Assembly: GCF_036195325.1 (NCBI RefSeq)
Contig: NZ_CP108101.1
Span: 248,001-312,000 of the forward strand
Reading direction: 5' to 3'
Length of the DNA stretch: 64,000 nucleotides
Source of the DNA: Streptomyces sp. NBC_00234
GTDB taxonomy: Bacteria; Actinomycetota; Actinomycetes; Streptomycetales; Streptomycetaceae
A model generated the notes under the pieces. The model did no database searches. It was given only the letters and a program-made list of their open reading frames with translations, and was not told the origin of the DNA. A program made the translations under genes and the position numbers. The stretch's first letter is position 1. Each line of letters begins with the position of its first letter. Shown here piece by piece: positions 63,530 through 64,000 of this stretch.

Positions 63530-64000
63530 CCGAACTCGCGGCCCTGGCCGACCCGACCGAGGTGTTCGAGGCGCGTGAGTCCAACGCCCGCTCGTACTGC
63601 CGGGTGTTCCCCGCCGTGCTGTCCTCGGCCCGGGGAAGCACGGTGACCGACCAGGACGGTACGGAGTACCTGGACTTCTTCGCCGGAGCCGGAGCCCTCA
63701 ACTACGGCCACAACCACGACCACATCAAGCGCCAGGTCGTCGACTACCTGTCGCAGGACGGGCTGGTGCACGCCCTCGACTTCCACACCCCGGCCAAGCG
63801 CGACTTCCTGGACCGCTTCGGCCGGGAGGTGCTGGAGCCGCGCGGGCTGCGCCACCGCGTGCAGTTCTGTGGCAGTACGGGCACGGACGCAGTCGAGGCG
63901 GCCCTCAAACTGGCCCGCAAGCACACCGGCCGGTCGAAGGTCATCGCCTTCTCCGGTTCGTACCACGGAGTGAGCCGGGGAAGCCTCGCGGCGACCTCCG
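63526..64000 (+). CDS. diaminobutyrate--2-oxoglutarate aminotransferase, EctB-like (partial)
   Basis: The 158 visible residues are the N-terminal part of a class III PLP aminotransferase that runs off the right edge. Seen: ESNARSYCRVFPAVLSSARG, DFFAGAGALNYGHN, CGSTGTDAVEAALKLARKHTG and the beginning of FSGSYHGVSRGSL, which match EctB/Dat enzymes making L-2,4-diaminobutyrate from aspartate semialdehyde. Overlap with the NRPS stop makes it part of the biosynthetic operon. It should supply Dab as a building block; ectA and ectC are not visible, so ectoine synthesis is less likely. Confidence 0.9.
   Translation, partial: MTELAALADPTEVFEARESNARSYCRVFPAVLSSARGSTVTDQDGTEYLDFFAGAGALNYGHNHDHIKRQVVDYLSQDGLVHALDFHTPAKRDFLDRFGREVLEPRGLRHRVQFCGSTGTDAVEAALKLARKHTGRSKVIAFSGSYHGVSRGSLAATS

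Noticed and set aside
63526..64000. Start of an ectoine operon.
   Set aside because: The gene overlaps the NRPS stop and no ectA precedes it; Dab supply for the peptide fits better, though the downstream sequence is not available.

Overview
The window is high-GC actinomycete chromosome, most likely from Streptomyces. Nearly all codons end in G or C, GTG starts and 4-base stop/start overlaps (ATGA, GTGA) are frequent, and the gene families present are typical of that genus. I see no rRNA, tRNA, CRISPR array, transposase or phage gene.

Layout. Positions 1-2.3 kb hold the end of a small membrane-protein gene and a NarL-type two-component pair. Positions 2.4-15.2 kb form a coherent locus for taking up and desulfating an unknown sulfated compound: sulfatase and TauD-type dioxygenase on the minus strand, then a divergent ROK regulator, and then a six-gene ABC importer, formylglycine-generating enzyme and second sulfatase operon. 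A 180-bp palindromic repeat closes it, and a short derivative of the same repeat lies at 2.3 kb. Positions 15.4-19.4 kb carry a saccharopine-dehydrogenase-like reductase with a divergent DJ-1/AraC regulator, a macrodomain protein, a GreA/GreB-fold protein and a DUF1345 membrane protein.

Positions 19.6-30.6 kb are a molybdenum-cofactor island: two paralogous FdhF/YdeP-type molybdopterin oxidoreductases, moaE, moaD, moaA, fdhD, a LysR regulator and an embedded FUSC-type membrane protein. Positions 30.7-41.0 kb are mixed accessory genes: a Clp-family ATPase with a co-oriented 51-residue acidic protein, a DUF3533-like membrane protein, a GyrB fragment containing only the transducer domain, a class C beta-lactamase-like hydrolase, an SDR, a DUF4240 protein, a PemK/MazF-like protein, an M55 D-aminopeptidase and small unknowns.

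From 41.6 kb to the right edge lies a lipopeptide biosynthetic cluster that continues beyond the window. It starts with a SyrP-like Fe(II)/2-oxoglutarate oxygenase and an SHMT homologue with substituted catalytic residues. A 15-kb NRPS gene follows, read as FAAL-ACP-(C-A-PCP)x4, then a second NRPS gene, C-A-PCP-C, whose last C domain lacks the catalytic histidine, and then the start of an EctB-like diaminobutyrate aminotransferase. The expected product is an N-acylated peptide with at least five residues, probably including 2,4-diaminobutyrate and a hydroxylated or otherwise modified amino acid. No epimerase domain, thioesterase, MbtH or exporter is visible before the window ends.

The least conventional items are the third adenylation domain (Lys2-like motifs), the SHMT homologue, the terminal C-like domain, the GyrB fragment, and the Clp ATPase without an obvious ClpP-docking tripeptide.
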